Shown here: positions 17,079 to 27,386 of the stretch, one piece after another | Numbering within the stretch: the first letter of the stretch is position 1 | Layout of the letters: every line of letters starts with the position of its first letter | Source of the DNA: Hyphomicrobiales bacterium | Lineage (GTDB): Bacteria; Pseudomonadota; Alphaproteobacteria; Rhizobiales; Rhizobiaceae | Reading direction: 5' to 3' | Length of the DNA: 64,000 bases | Assembly (NCBI GenBank): GCA_900465915.1 | Contig: UBKJ01000012.1 | Location: 20,143 to 84,142, forward strand | Translations under genes and position numbers: made by a program | The notes under the pieces: generated by a model | Database searches by the model: none | What the model saw: only the letters and a program-made list of their open reading frames with translations | What the model was told of the DNA's origin: nothing

Positions 17079-18098
17079 TCAGGCGCGCCAGCGGCGGCCT
17101 TCGGTCTTGATCTCGAACTGGTCCGGCGCGCGGGCGAAGCCGCCGAGGCCGCTCAGCGCCGCGAGCTGGTGGGTGACGACGCGCACGGGGATGTCGCGCA
17201 GGATGTGGCTGTGCGGGGCCTTGTCCTCGAAGGCGGCGCGGAAGGCGCCGGCCTTCAGCGCCGGCAGGATGCGCTGCGGGATGCCGCCGGAGAGATAGAC
17301 GCCGCCGCGCGCCATGAAGACGAGCGCGAGGTCGCCGGCGAGGCGGCCGAGATAGGTGGAGAAAAGCCCGATCGTCTCGACCGCGCGCGGGTCGGAGCCG
17401 TCGAGCCAGGCGCCGGTGACGCCGGCCGGCGCGTCGTGGACGGACGGAACGCCGTCGGCGGCGCAGACGGCGCGGTAGAGATTGACGATGCCGCGCCCGC
17501 ACAGGATCTGCTCGCCGGCGACGCGGCCTTCGATGCGCTCGATATGCGGGAATACCTGGTAATCGCGCTCGGTGCGCGGGCCGATGTCGATATGGCCGCC
17601 CTCGCCGGGCACGGGCACCCAGGCGTGGCGGGTGCGCACCAGCCCGGCCACGCCGAGGCCGGTGCCGGGGCCGAGCACGACGCGGGTGGCGTCGATCTCC
17701 TCCGGCCGGCCGCCGATCTGGTCGAGATGGTCGGCGCCGAGCGAGACCACGGCCAGCGCCTGCGCCTCGAAATCGTTGACCACGGCGACGTCCACGAAGC
17801 CGAGATCGGCGATGATGCGCCTGGGCCGCACTACCCAGGGGCAGTTGGTGAGCGGTATCTCGTCGCCGTTGACGGGGCCGGCCACCGCCAGGATGATCGA
17901 GCGCGGCCGCGCCGGCGCGCGTTCGGCCAGCAGCGCGCGGATCGCCTCGTCGATGGTGACGAAATCCGCCGTCTGCAGGATGGTCACCGGGCCCAGCTCG
18001 TCCTCCGGTCCGTCGAGGATGGCGAAGCGGGCGTTGGTGCCGCCGATGTCGCCGACCAGCACCGGAAAGCTGAAACCCTGTTCGTCGCACGCTTGCAT
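17079..18098 (-). CDS. glk: Glucokinase
   Basis: A 339-residue ROK-unrelated bacterial glucokinase (Glk family) that phosphorylates glucose with ATP. The phosphate-binding [14 protein letters not shown] is at about 14-27, the sugar-binding [12 protein letters not shown] contains the catalytic Asp near 100-110, and [11 protein letters not shown] and [10 protein letters not shown] follow. It precedes the ABC exporter on the same strand after about 100 bp and follows mgsA, giving a small group of central-carbon genes (mgsA, glk, gpmA). Confidence 0.94.
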   Translation of the reverse strand: MQACDEQGFSFPVLVGDIGGTNARFAILDGPEDELGPVTILQTADFVTIDEAIRALLAERAPARPRSIILAVAGPVNGDEIPLTNCPWVVRPRRIIADLGFVDVAVVNDFEAQALAVVSLGADHLDQIGGRPEEIDATRVVLGPGTGLGVAGLVRTRHAWVPVPGEGGHIDIGPRTERDYQVFPHIERIEGRVAGEQILCGRGIVNLYRAVCAADGVPSVHDAPAGVTGAWLDGSDPRAVETIGLFSTYLGRLAGDLALVFMARGGVYLSGGIPQRILPALKAGAFRAAFEDKAPHSHILRDIPVRVVTHQLAALSGLGGFARAPDQFEIKTEGRRWRA

Positions 18099-18154
18099 AT
18101 GGTCATCCTGTCGTCTCGCCGCCTGTGCGGCGCAATTCTGTTGGGGAATCCGGC

Positions 18155-18532
18155 TCAGGCCAGCGTCGCGATCAGCCTTTCGGCGGTGGAGCGGTTGAGC
18201 GCCATCGGAATGTCGTAGACGCCGCCGAGCCGCGTCAGCGCCTTCACGTCGACGTCGTGCGGCAGCGGCGACAGCGGGTCGATGAAGAAGATCAGCGTCT
18301 GCACGGTTCCCTCGGCGATCATGGCGCCGATCTGCTGGTCGCCGCCGAGCGGGCCGCTCTTGACGCGCTCGATCTTCAGCGACGGGCAGGCGGCGGCCAC
18401 CAGCCCGCCGGTGGTGCCGGTGGCGACGAGGTCGTGCCGCGCCAGCACTGCCTCATGGGCCTTAGCGAAGGCCACCATGTCGTCCTTCTTGAGATCGTGG
18501 GCGATCAGGGCGAGGCGCAGGCGCTGGGTCAT
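18155..18532 (-). CDS. mgsA: Methylglyoxal synthase
   Basis: A 125-residue enzyme that converts dihydroxyacetone phosphate to methylglyoxal and phosphate, a bypass used when glycolytic phosphate is short. Family markers are the N-terminal [12 protein letters not shown], the phosphate-binding TGTTGG (38-43), [12 protein letters not shown] with the catalytic Asp, and [14 protein letters not shown]. It lies 56 bp upstream of glk on the same strand. Confidence 0.95.
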   Translation of the reverse strand: MTQRLRLALIAHDLKKDDMVAFAKAHEAVLARHDLVATGTTGGLVAAACPSLKIERVKSGPLGGDQQIGAMIAEGTVQTLIFFIDPLSPLPHDVDVKALTRLGGVYDIPMALNRSTAERLIATLA

Positions 18533-18617
18533 CGTCTTTCCATGCTGTTAAATCGTTTTAAAAACTATAGCGAAGCCACGGCCGGCTGAAAAGCCCGCCT
18601 GAAAACGCGCTTGGGCG

Positions 18618-19544
18618 TCACGGGCCGGCATAGGTGACCTCGGCGGCCGAGCCGGGCGAGGGGCCGTCGAGCACGGCGGCGCAGCTTTTGGGCAGGTCCG
18701 ACACCATGACCGGGCGCGGCTTGACCGGCGGCTTGTTCTTGGGCGGAGCGGGCGCCTTGCGCCACGGCTCGTCGGTGAACCACCAGGCGAGCGACTTGTC
18801 GCAGCCCTCGCCGGCGGCGGTCCTTGGCTGCGGCTTGCATTGCGGCGAGCCGGGCTGGCAGGCGAGGCGGATGTGGAAATGGTAGAAATGGCCCCAATAG
18901 GGCCGCACCTTGCCGAGCCACGAGCGGTCGCCCTTGACCGTCTCGCAGAGCTGCTTCTTGATGCCGGGATGGACGAAGATGCGCTCGACCTCCGGGTAGC
19001 GGGCGGCGTCGCGCAGCAGCGCCGTGCGGCTCGGCGTCCATTTCTTCGGGTCGACATAGAGCGAATCGGGCAGCAGCATCGACGTGGCGGCGACCGTCTC
19101 GCGCTCGGCGTCGGTGAAGCGCTTCTTCGGCATCGGCGTCAGCCAGATGTCAGCGTCGAGCCCGACCTGGTGCGAGGCGTGGCCGGTCAGCATCGGGCCG
19201 CCGCGCGGCTGCGAGACGTCGCCGACCAGAAGCCCGTTCCAGCCGTCGCGGGCGGCGTCGCGCGACAGTTTCTCGAGCAGCGCTATGGTGCGCGGATGGC
19301 CCCAGCGGCGGTTGCGCGACAGGCGCATCACCTGCCAGTGCGGCCCGTCGGTGGGCAACGCCACCGCGCCGGACAGGCAGCCCTTGGCGTAGAAGCCGAT
19401 CGATTGCGGCTGCGTCGCCAGCACCGGCAGGGTCTGCGCGCCGAAAGCCTGCTTGGCCGGCACGTCCTCGGCCTGCGCGAGCGCCGGCAGGGCGGCTGCA
19501 AGCGCCGCGCAGAGAAGGAATTTGCGGATCGAGGACTGGATCAT
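18618..19544 (-). CDS. mepA: Penicillin-insensitive murein endopeptidase
   Basis: A 308-residue periplasmic LAS-type metallopeptidase that cuts D-Ala-mDAP crosslinks in peptidoglycan. The signal peptide (MIQSS, hydrophobic core, LAQAED) ends near residue 26. Zinc-site motifs are visible: HASHQVGLDADIW (about 128-140) and FYHFHIRLACQ (about 230-240). The ATG at 19544 is preferred over one eight codons upstream because it begins the signal peptide directly. Confidence 0.93.
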   Translation of the reverse strand: MIQSSIRKFLLCAALAAALPALAQAEDVPAKQAFGAQTLPVLATQPQSIGFYAKGCLSGAVALPTDGPHWQVMRLSRNRRWGHPRTIALLEKLSRDAARDGWNGLLVGDVSQPRGGPMLTGHASHQVGLDADIWLTPMPKKRFTDAERETVAATSMLLPDSLYVDPKKWTPSRTALLRDAARYPEVERIFVHPGIKKQLCETVKGDRSWLGKVRPYWGHFYHFHIRLACQPGSPQCKPQPRTAAGEGCDKSLAWWFTDEPWRKAPAPPKNKPPVKPRPVMVSDLPKSCAAVLDGPSPGSAAEVTYAGP

Positions 19545-19615
19545 GGGCGGTTCCCGGTGTCGAATCATCGCTGCGGTTCGGCCGGAATTATGCTTGGCCC
19601 CGGCCGGAACCGCAA

Positions 19616-20485
19616 TCAGCGCCAGTCGTCTCCCCGCCACAGCGCGGTCAGCCCGGCGCGATAGTCGGGATGGCGGAAGGCGTAGCCGAGATTTCTGAGC
19701 CTTCCGTTGGAAACACGCTTGTTCTCGCCGTAGAAGGAGCGCGCCATGGGCGTGAGTTCCGCCGTCTCGAAGGCGGTCTCCGGCGGCGGCGCCACTTCCA
19801 TCAGCCCGGCGGCGAAGGCCACCACGTCCTGCGGCGGCGAAGGCTCGTCGTCGGAGACGTTGAAGACGCCGCCGGTGTCGCCCGCCGCGAGAAAGCGCAG
19901 CGCGCCGGCGATGTCGTCGACATGGATGCGGTTGAACACCTGCCCTGGCTTGACGAGGCGGCGCGCCGTCCCGCGCGTGAGGTTCACGAAGGCGTTGCGC
20001 CCCGGCCCATAGATGCCCGACAGGCGCAGGATCGCCAGCGGCACGCCGTGGCGTTCGGCCAGCGCCGTCCACGCCGTCTCCGCCTCGACGCGTTCCAGGC
20101 TGCGGCGCGAGACCGGCTTGCAGGGCGTGGATTCGTCGACCCAGTTGCCGCCATGGTCGCCATAGACGCCGACGGTGGAGAGATAGCCGATCCAGCGGAT
20201 GGTGTTCTGCGGCCGCCGCAGCGCCTGCTCGACCACGGCCAGCGCCGGGTCGCCGCGCTCGCCCGGCGCGATCGAGACCACGACATGGGTGGCGTCGGCG
20301 AGCCGGTCGAGGAGGGCGGCGGAAGGAACGGTTCCGTCGAAGATCAGCGGCGACACGCCCGCCCGCTCCAGCGCGGCGCAATTCTCCGCATGCCGCGTGG
20401 TGCCGTCGACGCGCTCGGCCTCGCCGCGGACCGCGCCGGCGAAGGCCCGCGCCGAATAGCCGGCCCCGAACAGGAATATGCGCAT
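19616..20485 (-). CDS. NAD(P)-binding SDR-family (YeeZ-like epimerase) protein
   Basis: A 289-residue extended or atypical SDR. An N-terminal Rossmann motif FGAGYSA (5-11), STVGVYGDHGG with a central Tyr, and RLSGIYGPGRN as in NAD-dependent epimerases. No substrate can be assigned. Its ATG overlaps the queG stop in TGATG, and queG itself overlaps the GST gene, so all three form one tight leftward operon. Confidence 0.85.
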   Translation of the reverse strand: MRIFLFGAGYSARAFAGAVRGEAERVDGTTRHAENCAALERAGVSPLIFDGTVPSAALLDRLADATHVVVSIAPGERGDPALAVVEQALRRPQNTIRWIGYLSTVGVYGDHGGNWVDESTPCKPVSRRSLERVEAETAWTALAERHGVPLAILRLSGIYGPGRNAFVNLTRGTARRLVKPGQVFNRIHVDDIAGALRFLAAGDTGGVFNVSDDEPSPPQDVVAFAAGLMEVAPPPETAFETAELTPMARSFYGENKRVSNGRLRNLGYAFRHPDYRAGLTALWRGDDWR

Positions 20486-21627
20486 CACTTGACCTCCGCT
20501 GTCCATTCCGCCCGCACCGTAGCATCCTCCTCGAAGGGCGCCAGCCGTTTTCTCCACGTCTCCGCCTGCGCCGGGTCGAGCCGGCGCAGCGCCCAGACCG
20601 CCGCGCCGCGCACCACCGGCGCGGGGTCCGAAAGCAGCGCCTCCACGGCCGGCAGCAGCGCCGCCTCGCCCGAATTGCCGGCGGCGACCAGCACGTTGCG
20701 CAGGAAGCGGTCGCGGCCGATGCGCTTGACCGGCGAGCCGGAGAACAGCGCGCGGAAGCCGGCGTCGTCGAGCGCGAGCAGATCGGCGAGGCGCGGCGCG
20801 AGCAGGTCCTCGCGCGCCTGCAGCTTCATCTCATGCGTGGCTTGGGCGAACTTGTTCCACGGGCAGACGGCCAGGCAGTCGTCGCAGCCATAGATGCGGT
20901 TGCCGATCGCCTTGCGGAATTCGTGCGGGATCGGCCCCTTGTTCTCGATGGTGAGATAGGAGATGCAGCGCCGCGCGTCGATGCGGTAGGGCGCGGGAAA
21001 GGCCCCGGTCGGGCAGGCGTCGAGGCAGTTGCGGCACGAGCCGCAATGGTCGCGCTCCGGCGCGTCGGGCGGGATTTCGGCGGTGGTGAAGATGGAGCCG
21101 AGGAAGAACCATGAGCCCAGCGCCCGGCTGACGAGGTTGGTGTGCTTGCCCTGCCAGCCGAGGCCGGCGGCCTGTCCCAGCGGTTTCTCCATCACCGGCG
21201 CGGTGTCGACGAACACCTTCACGTCCTGCCCGGCGCGGGCGGCGAAGCGGCCGGCGATGTGCTTGAGCCTGCCCTTGACGACGTCGTGATAGTCGCGGTT
21301 GCGGGCATAGACCGAGATGGCGGCGCGGTCCTTTTGGTCGAGCAGCGCCAGCGGGTCCGTCTCCGGGCCGTAATTCATCGCCAGCATCATGATGGAGCGC
21401 ACTTCGGGCCATAAGACGCGCGGGTCGGCGCGGCGGGCCTCCGTCTCCTCCATCCAGTCCATGTCGGCGTGACAGCCCTCGGCGATGTAGCGCCGCAGCC
21501 GCTCGGGCGCCTCCGGGATCGCCGCCGGCGTGGTGAAGGCCACGGCGTCGAAACCCGCCGCCCTGGCCTCCTCGATCAGAAAGCGCTTCAGCCTGAGGTC
21601 GCGCGGCTCAGAAATCGAGGTCGCCAT
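20485..21627 (-). CDS. queG: Epoxyqueuosine reductase
   Basis: A 380-residue cobalamin- and iron-sulfur-dependent enzyme that makes queuosine from epoxyqueuosine in tRNA wobble position 34. Two 4Fe-4S motifs are clear: [15 protein letters not shown] (about 195-209) and [13 protein letters not shown] (about 248-260). The family-specific [11 protein letters not shown] is upstream of them, and a C-terminal HEAT-like helical repeat follows. The 5' end overlaps the GST gene by 20 bases. Confidence 0.95.
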   Translation of the reverse strand: MATSISEPRDLRLKRFLIEEARAAGFDAVAFTTPAAIPEAPERLRRYIAEGCHADMDWMEETEARRADPRVLWPEVRSIMMLAMNYGPETDPLALLDQKDRAAISVYARNRDYHDVVKGRLKHIAGRFAARAGQDVKVFVDTAPVMEKPLGQAAGLGWQGKHTNLVSRALGSWFFLGSIFTTAEIPPDAPERDHCGSCRNCLDACPTGAFPAPYRIDARRCISYLTIENKGPIPHEFRKAIGNRIYGCDDCLAVCPWNKFAQATHEMKLQAREDLLAPRLADLLALDDAGFRALFSGSPVKRIGRDRFLRNVLVAAGNSGEAALLPAVEALLSDPAPVVRGAAVWALRRLDPAQAETWRKRLAPFEEDATVRAEWTAEVK

Positions 21628-22300
21628 AATGGGCCACCGGGGCCAGGCCGCGCACGCGGTCGGCCAGCAGCGGGCGGAAGGCGGGGCGTGACTTCATGCG
21701 CGCATACCAGTCGCGCGCGGCTTTGGTCTCGCCCCATTCGATCTCGCCCAGATAGTCCAGCACCGAGACCGCCGCCGCCGCCGCCATGTCGGCGTAGCTC
21801 GGGTGGCCGCCGGCCAGCCAGTCGCGCGTCGCGGCCAGCCAGTCGATATATTTCATGTGCTGGCGGATATTGGTGCGCGCGGCGCGGATGGCGGTGGAAT
21901 CGGGGGCCGAGCCGCCCATTTCGGCCGCCATCTGCAATTTGAACACGCGCTCGCGCGCGATGTGGCGGGTGACCTCGTTCTCGAATTTCAGCAGGAACCA
22001 GTCGACGAGGCGGCGCACCTCGGCGCGCTCCATCGGGCTTTCGGGCAGGAGGCGGCGGCTGCGCTTCAGCGCGCCGCGCGTCTCGTCCAGATATTCGGCG
22101 ATCACCGTCGCGCCCACCACTGGCAGGTCGTTCTCGGCCAAGAGCACCGGCAGGGTCGCCGCCGGGTTCAGCGCCAGAAACTCCTTGCGCCGCGACCACG
22201 GCCGTTCCTCGATCAGTTCCGCCTCGACGTCGTACTCGCTGAGGATCAGCCGCACATAACGCGACCCCGACGACATGGGATGATAAAAAAGCGTGAGCAT
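21608..22300 (-). CDS. Glutathione S-transferase family protein
   Basis: A 230-residue protein with a thioredoxin-like N-terminal domain ([30 protein letters not shown] is the cis-proline region around 50) and an all-helical C-terminal domain ([17 protein letters not shown]). Probable glutathione-dependent detoxification or reductase activity. The start at 22300 is used because it aligns with the usual GST beginning; four residues upstream another ATG exists. First gene of the GST-queG-SDR operon. Confidence 0.88.
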   Translation of the reverse strand: MLTLFYHPMSSGSRYVRLILSEYDVEAELIEERPWSRRKEFLALNPAATLPVLLAENDLPVVGATVIAEYLDETRGALKRSRRLLPESPMERAEVRRLVDWFLLKFENEVTRHIARERVFKLQMAAEMGGSAPDSTAIRAARTNIRQHMKYIDWLAATRDWLAGGHPSYADMAAAAAVSVLDYLGEIEWGETKAARDWYARMKSRPAFRPLLADRVRGLAPVAHYGDLDF

Positions 22301-22512
22301 GGTTGAACGCAACTACGGTTGGAACGAAGCGATGCGCGATGCGGCGCACGCGACTTATCCGCCAATGTCCTCATAGAAGCATTGACGCGCGGAGACAAGC
22401 CGCGGCGCCGAAGCCGCGAAGCCTGCAATCTGCCTGCCCATGCTGAAATTATTGTTAATCATTGGTGATTAAAACTGCGGCGCATCGGATTTTCCAAGCC
22501 GGAGAGGGGTTC

Positions 22513-23319
22513 ATGAATCTGTTCGACATGGTTGAAGCGGGCTTTCTGGGCCTCATCGAGGGGCTGACGGAATTCATCCCGGTGTCCTCGACGGGGCATC
22601 TGCTTCTGGCCGGGCATTTCCTCGGCTTCGAATCCACCGGCAAGACCTTCGAGGTGCTGATCCAGCTGGGCGCGATCCTCGCCATCCTGACGGTCTACGC
22701 CTCCAAGCTCATGAAACTGCTCACGGATTTCCCGCGCGACCCGCGCACGCGCCGCTTCGTCCTGGGGGTGCTGGTCGCCTTCCTGCCCGCCGCCGTCATC
22801 GGCGCGCTGGCGCACGGCTTCATCAAGAGCGTGCTGTTCGAGACGCCGGCGCTGGTCTGCGCCATGCTGATCGTCGGCGGCTTCATCCTGTTGTGGGTGG
22901 ATCAGCTCGAATTGAGGCCGCGTTACCGCGACGCGATGGATTTTCCGCTGCCGGTCTGCCTCGTCATCGGCTTCGCCCAGTGCCTGGCGATGATTCCCGG
23001 CGTGTCGCGCTCGGGCTCGACCATCGTCGGCGCGCTGCTTCTCGGCGCGGACAAGCGCTCGGCGGCCGAGTTCTCCTTCTTCCTCGCCATGCCGACCATG
23101 GCCGGGGCCTTCGCCTACGACCTGTTCAAGAGCCGCCACATGCTCAGCCTCAACGACGGCGCGCTGATCGGCGTTGGCTTTGTCATGGCCTTCATCTCCG
23201 GCGTGTTCGTGGTGCGCTACCTGCTCGACTACGTGTCGCGGCACGGCTTCCGCCTGTTCGCCTGGTGGCGGCTGATCGTCGGCGCGGCGGGCCTGTCCGG
23301 GCTGATGATCTGGGGCTGA
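22513..23319 (+). CDS. uppP: Undecaprenyl-diphosphatase
   Basis: A 268-residue inner-membrane phosphatase recycling undecaprenyl pyrophosphate for cell-wall synthesis; overproduction gives bacitracin resistance in other bacteria. It has the two conserved family regions: [18 protein letters not shown] with the catalytic Glu (about 11-28) and [28 protein letters not shown] (about 165-190), with about eight helices. The start at 22513 is set by GGAGAGGGG at 22501-22509. Confidence 0.96.
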   Translation: MNLFDMVEAGFLGLIEGLTEFIPVSSTGHLLLAGHFLGFESTGKTFEVLIQLGAILAILTVYASKLMKLLTDFPRDPRTRRFVLGVLVAFLPAAVIGALAHGFIKSVLFETPALVCAMLIVGGFILLWVDQLELRPRYRDAMDFPLPVCLVIGFAQCLAMIPGVSRSGSTIVGALLLGADKRSAAEFSFFLAMPTMAGAFAYDLFKSRHMLSLNDGALIGVGFVMAFISGVFVVRYLLDYVSRHGFRLFAWWRLIVGAAGLSGLMIWG

Positions 23320-23352
23320 AAAGGTGCGGAGCGCCGAAGCGCTCCGCCTTTT
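23320..23352. terminator. Bidirectional terminator between uppP and the small secreted protein gene
   Basis: GCGGAGCGC (23326-23334) and GCGCTCCGC (23339-23347) form a perfect nine-pair stem with a CGAA loop, flanked by A and T tracts, so it can serve both convergent genes. Confidence 0.85.
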
Positions 23353-23356
23353 CGGG

Positions 23357-23557
23357 TCAGCGGCGGGCGGCCGGCGCGTTCGGGTTGGGCGCGCCGATAT
23401 AACATTTCTCGTAGTCCCAGAAGTCCGACGTGCTCGCCACGCATTTGACGTGGCAATAGGGCGGCAGCGGCGTGCGCAGCAGGCAGGCGGAGCTGGCCTG
23501 CACGGCCGCGGCCAGCATGCCGGCGGCGAGAAGCGAGGTGGAGACGATCTTTTTCAT
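23357..23557 (-). CDS. Small secreted cysteine-rich protein (66 aa)
   Basis: A signal peptide (MKKIVSTSLLAAGMLAAAVQASSA) is followed by about 42 mature residues with four cysteines (SACLL, PPYCHVKCVAS, YEKCYIG), suggesting two disulfides in the periplasm, and an unstructured Ala/Pro tail. No family recognised. It ends at the terminator shared with uppP. Confidence 0.7.
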   Translation of the reverse strand: MKKIVSTSLLAAGMLAAAVQASSACLLRTPLPPYCHVKCVASTSDFWDYEKCYIGAPNPNAPAARR

Positions 23558-23663
23558 GGTCCTATCCTTCGGTTGTAAACATCATGAATTACAACTTTAG
23601 TATGATCTCATAACGGGCCGCCTGAAAACCGCCGGAAATTGCCCCATCGCCGCTCCGTGCAAC

Positions 23664-23695
23664 AAAAAGGCCATCCGCGCGGCGCGCGGATGGCC
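23664..23695 (-). terminator. Strong terminator of the NDUFA9-like gene
   Basis: GGCCATCCGCGC (23669-23680) pairs perfectly with GCGCGGATGGCC (23684-23695) over a three-base loop. On the leftward strand a T run follows at 23668-23664. Confidence 0.9.
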
Positions 23696-23720
23696 TCGAT
23701 CTTTCGGCGATTGCGGGCGG

Positions 23721-24707
23721 TCAGGCCGGCCGGGGCTTGGAATACTGGCCGGCGACGCGGTAGCGCCACAGATAGGCCGGCAGCACGGCGTCGACGGCCT
23801 CGGGGCGGATGCCCATGCCTTCCAGCGTGCGGCCTTCCTTGCGCGCGGCTTCCGACACCACATTGTCGGACTTGAGCAGCCTGACCTGGTCGGAGGTGAG
23901 CAGCGGATTGGGCAGCAGGCCGAGGAAGGCGGCCTGCACGCTCGCGAGCCACCAGGGCGTCGACACGATCAGGCGCTTGCGGCCGACCACGCCCAGCATG
24001 TCCTGCATCCAGTTCTTGAACGGCTGCACGTCGGGGCCGCCCAGCTCGTAGACGCCGCCGGGCATCAGCTTGCCGTCCACCGAGCGCGCCACGGCCTCGG
24101 CCACGTCGCCGACATAGACCGGCTGCAACTTGGTCTCGCCGCCGCCGATGACCGGCAGGAAGGGCGAGAAGCGGGCGAGATTGGCGAAGCGGTTGAAGAA
24201 GCGGTCCTCCGGCCCGAAGACGATCGACGGGCGCAGGATCACCGCGTCGGGCAGCAGGGCGCGGACGGCGTTCTCGCCCTCGGCCTTGGTGCGGGCGTAG
24301 GCGGAGGCCGAATTGACGTCGGCGGCGAGCGACGACACATGCGTCATCGGCACGCCGGCGGCCTTGGCGGCCTCGGCGATGTTCTTGGCGCCCAGAACGT
24401 GCAGCGCGGTGAAGCGCTGGCGGCCGGTCTCGGCCAGCGCGCCGACGAGGTTGACCACATGGTCGGAGCCCTTGACGACGCGCTCCAGCGAGCCGCGATA
24501 GCGAACGTTCGCCTGCACCATCTGGATCTGGCCGACATTGCCGAGCGGCTGCATGTAATAGGCAACCTCCGGCTTGCGCACGGCGACGCGCACCCGGTAG
24601 CCGCGCGCCGTCAGCGCCGCCACGACCGCGCGCCCGACAAAGCCGGAGCCGCCGAAAACGGTGACCAGTTTCGGCCTGTTGCGCACTTCGTTCGGTTCGG
24701 TCTTCAT
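23721..24707 (-). CDS. Complex I NDUFA9-subunit-family NAD(P)-binding protein
   Basis: A 328-residue atypical SDR. The N-terminal motif VTVFGGSGFVGRAV (about 15-28) binds NAD(P); YARTKAEGE (about 141-149) carries the Tyr-x3-Lys, and RPSIVFGPEDRFFNRFA is typical of the NDUFA9/yfhF group. Bacterial members occur in alphaproteobacteria next to uppP or lepA; the mitochondrial homologue is an accessory subunit of NADH dehydrogenase. Whether this one touches complex I is unknown. AGGAG before ATG 24707 sets the start. Confidence 0.9.
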   Translation of the reverse strand: MKTEPNEVRNRPKLVTVFGGSGFVGRAVVAALTARGYRVRVAVRKPEVAYYMQPLGNVGQIQMVQANVRYRGSLERVVKGSDHVVNLVGALAETGRQRFTALHVLGAKNIAEAAKAAGVPMTHVSSLAADVNSASAYARTKAEGENAVRALLPDAVILRPSIVFGPEDRFFNRFANLARFSPFLPVIGGGETKLQPVYVGDVAEAVARSVDGKLMPGGVYELGGPDVQPFKNWMQDMLGVVGRKRLIVSTPWWLASVQAAFLGLLPNPLLTSDQVRLLKSDNVVSEAARKEGRTLEGMGIRPEAVDAVLPAYLWRYRVAGQYSKPRPA

Positions 24708-24900
24708 CTGTCGCTCCTGCTGAAAGCCTGACTGCGCCGCCGGGAAAGCGGGCTTTTCCGGCTGATTTATCGCCTTTTTTCGCCAAGGCAAAGGGGACTT
24801 GTTGTCACGATGTCGAAAGCGGGCCCGAAAGAGGCGGCTTTTCCCCTTTTTCGGCGCAATTGCGCTTTGCGTTTTGGCGGCTTGCTGGTAAATCGCGCGC

Positions 24901-26709
24901 ATGAGCACACCACTTGACCACATTCGCAATTTCTCCATCGTCGCCCATATCGACCACGGCAAATCGACGCTGGCCGACCGGCTGATCCAGTTGACCGGCG
25001 GGCTGGACACGCGCGAGATGAAGGAGCAGGTCCTCGACTCGATGGATATCGAGCGCGAGCGCGGCATCACCATCAAGGCCCAGACCGTGCGCCTCAGCTA
25101 CAAGGCGAAGAACGGCGAGGACTATGTGCTGAACCTGATCGACACGCCCGGCCATGTCGACTTCGCCTATGAGGTGTCGCGGTCGCTGGCGGCCTGCGAG
25201 GGCTCGCTGCTGGTGGTGGACGCCTCGCAGGGCGTCGAGGCGCAGACGCTCGCCAACGTCTACCAGGCCATCGACAACAACCACGAGATCGTGGTGGTGC
25301 TGAACAAGATCGACCTGCCGGCCGCCGAGCCGGAGCGGGTCAAGCAGCAGATCGAGGAAGTGATCGGCATCGACGCCTCCGACGCGGTGGAGATTTCCGC
25401 CAAGACCGGCCTCGGCATCGAGGACGTGCTGGAGGCGATCGTCGCCAAGCTGCCTGCCCCGAAGGAAGGTGACCGCAATGCGCCGCTCAAGGCCATGCTG
25501 GTCGACAGCTGGTATGACTCTTATCTCGGCGTCATCGTGCTGGTGCGCGTGATCGACGGCGTGCTGAAGAAGGGCCAGACCATCCGCATGATGGGCACGG
25601 GCGCGCGCTATCCGGTGGAGCGCACCGGCGTGTTCACCCCGAAGATGGTCCCGGTGGACGAGCTGGGGCCAGGCGAGCTCGGCTTCATCACCGCCTCGAT
25701 CAAGGAAGTGGCCGACACGCGCGTCGGCGACACCATCACCGACGAGCGCCGCCCGACCACCAAGCCGCTGGCGGGCTTCAAGCCGGCCCAGCCCGTCGTG
25801 TTCTGCGGCCTGTTCCCGGTCGACGCCGCCGATTTCGAGGATCTGCGCGGCGCGATGGGCAAGTTGCGCCTCAACGACGCCTCGTTCTCCTTCGAGATGG
25901 AGACCTCGGCCGCGCTCGGCTTCGGCTTCCGCTGCGGCTTTTTGGGCCTCCTGCATCTCGAGATCATCCAGGAGCGGCTGGAGCGCGAGTTCAACCTCGA
26001 CCTCATCACCACCGCGCCGTCGGTGGTCTACCGCCTCAAGATGACGGACGGCGAGGAGCGCGAATTGCACAATCCGGCCGACATGCCGGACGTGGTCAAG
26101 ATCGCGGCCATCGAGGAGCCGTGGATCCGCGCCACGGTGATGACGCCGGACGACTATCTCGGCGCGATCATGAAGCTGTGCCAGGACCGGCGCGGCATCC
26201 AGGTGGACCTGACCTATGTCGGCCCGCGCGCCATGATCACCTACGACCTGCCGCTCAACGAGGTGGTGTTCGATTTTTACGACCGGCTGAAGTCGATCTC
26301 GAAGGGCTACGCCTCGTTCGACTACAACCTGTCGGACTATCGCGAGGGCGACTTGGTCAAGATGTCGATCCTCGTCAACGACGAGCCGGTGGACGCGCTG
26401 TCGATGCTGGTGCACCGCACGGCGGCCGAAAAGCGCGGCCGCGCGCTGTGCGAGAAGCTCAAGGAGCTGATCCCGCAGCACATGTTCAAGATCCCGATCC
26501 AGGCCGCCATCGGCGGCCGCATCATCGCCCGCGAAACCATCTCGGCGCTGCGCAAGGACGTGACGGCCAAGTGCTACGGCGGCGACGTGACCCGCAAGCG
26601 CAAGCTTCTGGAAAAGCAGAAGGAAGGCAAAAAGCGCATGCGCCAGTTCGGCAAGGTGGAAATCCCCCAGGAGGCGTTTATTCAGGCGCTCAAGATGGGG
26701 GATGAGTGA
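24901..26709 (+). CDS. lepA: Elongation factor 4 (LepA GTPase)
   Basis: A 602-residue ribosome-associated GTPase that can back-translocate ribosomes. G-domain motifs are AHIDHGKST (14-22), [16 protein letters not shown] (about 81-88) and NKIDLP (about 135). The conserved LepA C-terminal segment [13 protein letters not shown]...[10 protein letters not shown]...[16 protein letters not shown] closes the protein. A full-length, usual-size homologue. It diverges from the NDUFA9-like gene. Confidence 0.98.
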   Translation: MSTPLDHIRNFSIVAHIDHGKSTLADRLIQLTGGLDTREMKEQVLDSMDIERERGITIKAQTVRLSYKAKNGEDYVLNLIDTPGHVDFAYEVSRSLAACEGSLLVVDASQGVEAQTLANVYQAIDNNHEIVVVLNKIDLPAAEPERVKQQIEEVIGIDASDAVEISAKTGLGIEDVLEAIVAKLPAPKEGDRNAPLKAMLVDSWYDSYLGVIVLVRVIDGVLKKGQTIRMMGTGARYPVERTGVFTPKMVPVDELGPGELGFITASIKEVADTRVGDTITDERRPTTKPLAGFKPAQPVVFCGLFPVDAADFEDLRGAMGKLRLNDASFSFEMETSAALGFGFRCGFLGLLHLEIIQERLEREFNLDLITTAPSVVYRLKMTDGEERELHNPADMPDVVKIAAIEEPWIRATVMTPDDYLGAIMKLCQDRRGIQVDLTYVGPRAMITYDLPLNEVVFDFYDRLKSISKGYASFDYNLSDYREGDLVKMSILVNDEPVDALSMLVHRTAAEKRGRALCEKLKELIPQHMFKIPIQAAIGGRIIARETISALRKDVTAKCYGGDVTRKRKLLEKQKEGKKRMRQFGKVEIPQEAFIQALKMGDE

Positions 26710-26711
26710 GA

Positions 26712-27017
26712 ATGTCTAGCCAACTTTTTTGCGATTTCTGGATTATAGCGGACAACGGAAAGCAACTTTTTCCAGCGCGTATAAAGGATCGTGATACTGG
26801 CGAATTACGTTTTCAATTTTTGTCAGACGGAAGTAACAGAAAAGCGGATGGCAGTTCGACAGACGATCCTGTCGAGGCGGTGAAGCGCTTCCTGCAAGGG
26901 GAAAGCTTAAGATTTGCCGATGACACGACATCAGCGAATAGATTTAAGATTGATGGCGGTCATATTGTTAGCATAGGGGCAACGGCTGCTTTTTGGGCGG
27001 CGCATATGCTAAAGTGA
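26712..27017 (+). CDS. Hypothetical protein of contrasting base composition (101 aa)
   Basis: A 101-residue soluble frame beginning two bases after the lepA stop. Its codons (AAA, TTT, GAT, ATA, TTA) are clearly AT-rich beside lepA and the following gene, a sign of recent acquisition. The DDPVEAVKRFLQGE stretch looks like a regular helix; nothing else is diagnostic. ATG 26712 is preferred to the GTG at 26706. Function unknown. Confidence 0.65.
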   Translation: MSSQLFCDFWIIADNGKQLFPARIKDRDTGELRFQFLSDGSNRKADGSSTDDPVEAVKRFLQGESLRFADDTTSANRFKIDGGHIVSIGATAAFWAAHMLK

Positions 27018-27044
27018 TTGGTGGCTTTCATGCAATGTAAAGTT

Positions 27045-27338
27045 ATGATCTCCATCACCTACTGCACCCAATGCAACTGGATGCTGCGCGCGGCGTGGAT
27101 GGCGCAGGAGCTGTTGCAGACGTTCGGGCAGGATTTGGAGGAAGTGGCGCTGCGGCCGGGGACGGGCGGGGTGTTTGAAATCCGCTTGCGCATGCCGGAC
27201 GGGGCGGAGGAGCTGATCTGGGAGCGCAAGCGCGACGGCGGGTTCCCCGAGGCCAAGGTGCTGAAGCAGCGGGTGCGCGATCTCGTCTGGCCCGAGCGCG
27301 ATCTCGGGCATTCGGACAACAAGACGAAATCCGAATAG
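27045..27338 (+). CDS. SelT/SelW/SelH-family redox protein
   Basis: A 97-residue thioredoxin-like Rdx-family protein. The redox motif CTQC (residues 7-10, Cys-x-x-Cys in place of selenocysteine) follows MISITY, and NWMLRAAWMAQELLQTF and PGTGGVFEI are typical. Probably a small thiol oxidoreductase of unknown partner. ATG 27045 places CxxC at the usual distance; longer starts at 27030 or 27018 are possible. Confidence 0.88.
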   Translation: MISITYCTQCNWMLRAAWMAQELLQTFGQDLEEVALRPGTGGVFEIRLRMPDGAEELIWERKRDGGFPEAKVLKQRVRDLVWPERDLGHSDNKTKSE

Positions 27339-27386
27339 GTTTTCCGCGGGGGGCGTTCGGGCGCGTCCCTAGGCGAGCGCTTGCGG

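Noticed and set aside
24805..26481. Long open frame antisense to lepA
   Set aside because: It mirrors high-GC third-position bias of lepA, has no ribosome site and reads as repetitive His/Arg/Asp/Leu sequence.
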